From CAYQAJ01 sp964415245 (GTDB lineage: Bacteria > Planctomycetota > Planctomycetia > Pirellulales > Pirellulaceae): a stretch of DNA of 5,444 bases. The notes under the pieces are model-generated. The model searched no databases, had not been told where the DNA came from, and worked only from the letters and a program-made list of their open reading frames with translations. The position numbers were made by a program, and so were the translations under genes. The stretch spans positions 1 through 5,444 of the forward strand of contig CAYQAJ010000321.1 in assembly GCA_964415245.1 (NCBI GenBank), in the 5' to 3' direction. How positions within the stretch are numbered: the stretch's first letter is position 1; each line of letters opens with the position of its first letter. Of this stretch, positions 5,087 to 5,444 are shown in pieces.

Positions 5087-5156
5087 TTTGCACTTTGCAT
5101 TCTGCACTTTGCACTTTGCATTCTGCACTTTGCATTCTGCACTCTGCACTTTGCTC
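5087..5156. repeat. Heptamer tandem repeat TYTGCAY, nine perfect units plus one degenerate
   Basis: Nine contiguous 7-base units run from 5087 to 5149, followed by a degenerate tenth, TTTGCTC (5150-5156). There are three variants: A = TTTGCAC, B = TTTGCAT, C = TCTGCAC. Their order is A-B-C, A-B-C, B-C, C, so 5087-5107 is repeated exactly at 5108-5128. It fills most of the spacer between the VOC gene and the membrane-protein gene. As 7 is not a multiple of 3 but 21 is, it stays open in reading frames and yields meaningless V-Q-N-A-K-C-K-like peptides. No CRISPR-like spacers are present. Confidence 0.95.
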
Positions 5157-5168
5157 TGCCGCTCCGCT

Positions 5169-5444
5169 CTATCGGTCGGGAATTTCGTAATCGTGGCGCT
5201 TGGCTCGGTCGTCGGTCAGATATTGGACGAACTCCCAGTCGTTCCCCTCGGGGTCGTAGAAGTAGACGCGCTTTCGATAGGGATGCGAGTTGGACACGGT
5301 CGATTCTCGATAGCCCGCGGCGCAAAGCCGGTCGCGCAGCGCCTCGGCGTCGTCGACCTCGAAGCCCAGGTGATTCACGCCCGGCCTTCCTTCGTAGGGT
5401 GCCCAGGGTTTCTCGTTCGCGTCGGTGGCCTGACTCAGCGCGAT
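5169..5444 (-). CDS. VOC-family (glyoxalase/bleomycin-resistance fold) protein, C-terminal part
   Basis: The frame enters from the right edge without a start and ends at TAG (5169-5171), giving 91 residues, roughly the C-terminal two-thirds of a 120-150-residue VOC protein. The second beta-alpha-beta-beta-beta unit is clear: V-N-H-L-G-F-E-V-D (23-31 of the visible part) with metal-ligand candidate His25, the helix A-E-A-L-R-D-R-L-C-A-A-G (33-44), then R-V-Y-F-Y-D-P-E-G-N-D-W-E-F-V-Q-Y (59-75) with metal-ligand candidate Glu71. VOC proteins include glyoxalases, dioxygenases and resistance proteins; the substrate cannot be told here. GTG at 5376-5378 lies in frame but inside the conserved strand, so it is not the start. 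It is separated from the next gene on the same strand by 125 bases, mostly heptamer repeats, so operon membership with the membrane protein and DinB genes is uncertain. Confidence 0.88.
   Translation of the reverse strand: MALSQATDANEKPWAPYEGRPGVNHLGFEVDDAEALRDRLCAAGYRESTVSNSHPYRKRVYFYDPEGNDWEFVQYLTDDRAKRHDYEIPDR

Noticed and set aside
5087..5156. CRISPR-like array
   Set aside because: The units are 7 bases, contiguous and without spacers, which is a simple tandem repeat.
4558..5190. Plus-strand open frame of 210 codons ending in repeated C-T-L-H-S-A-L peptides
   Set aside because: It is antisense to the four-helix membrane protein, and its tail is only translated heptamer repeat.

Overview
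The window is GC-rich, densely coded bacterial DNA. I infer a planctomycete (Pirellulales-like) or a similar uncultured bacterium. The reasons are a DUF5989 gene next to an SGNH hydrolase with TPR repeats, a DinB protein of the MSIAEHIK...GRKPLF type, and palindromic and heptamer repeats between genes. No rRNA, tRNA, CRISPR array or transposase gene was found.

Left part (1-609): decayed accessory DNA. A minus-strand fragment at the edge resembles the helix region of BrnA-type antitoxins. Facing away from it is the relic of a two-gene unit. The first gene has a very good ribosome binding site and a GTG start, but an in-frame amber stop at codon 6. The second, in another frame, keeps only the N-terminus of a retropepsin-like (clan AA) aspartic protease and breaks at the catalytic Asp-Thr.

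Middle (619-3726, plus strand): a MaoC-type hot-dog hydratase gene; a 269-base spacer with a plausible sigma70 promoter and a 12-codon leader ORF; a small one-helix DUF5989 protein; and a 650-residue membrane-anchored SGNH/GDSL hydrolase whose catalytic core is split by a TPR-bearing insertion. DUF5989 and SGNH genes often sit together, usually with a carbamoyltransferase and an SxtJ-like protein, which are not seen here. The pair probably acts at the cell envelope, but its substrate is unknown.

Between the converging blocks (3727-3961): a gene-free spacer ending in a 127-base palindromic REP/MITE-like element whose right arm abuts the dinB-like stop codon.

Right part (minus strand, reading from the right edge): a partial VOC/glyoxalase-fold gene, a spacer with nine perfect units of a 7-base tandem repeat, a four-helix membrane protein of unknown function, and a DinB-family protein. 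The last two are separated by 5 bases, and the DinB ribosome binding site lies in the last codons of the membrane-protein gene, so they are very probably co-translated.
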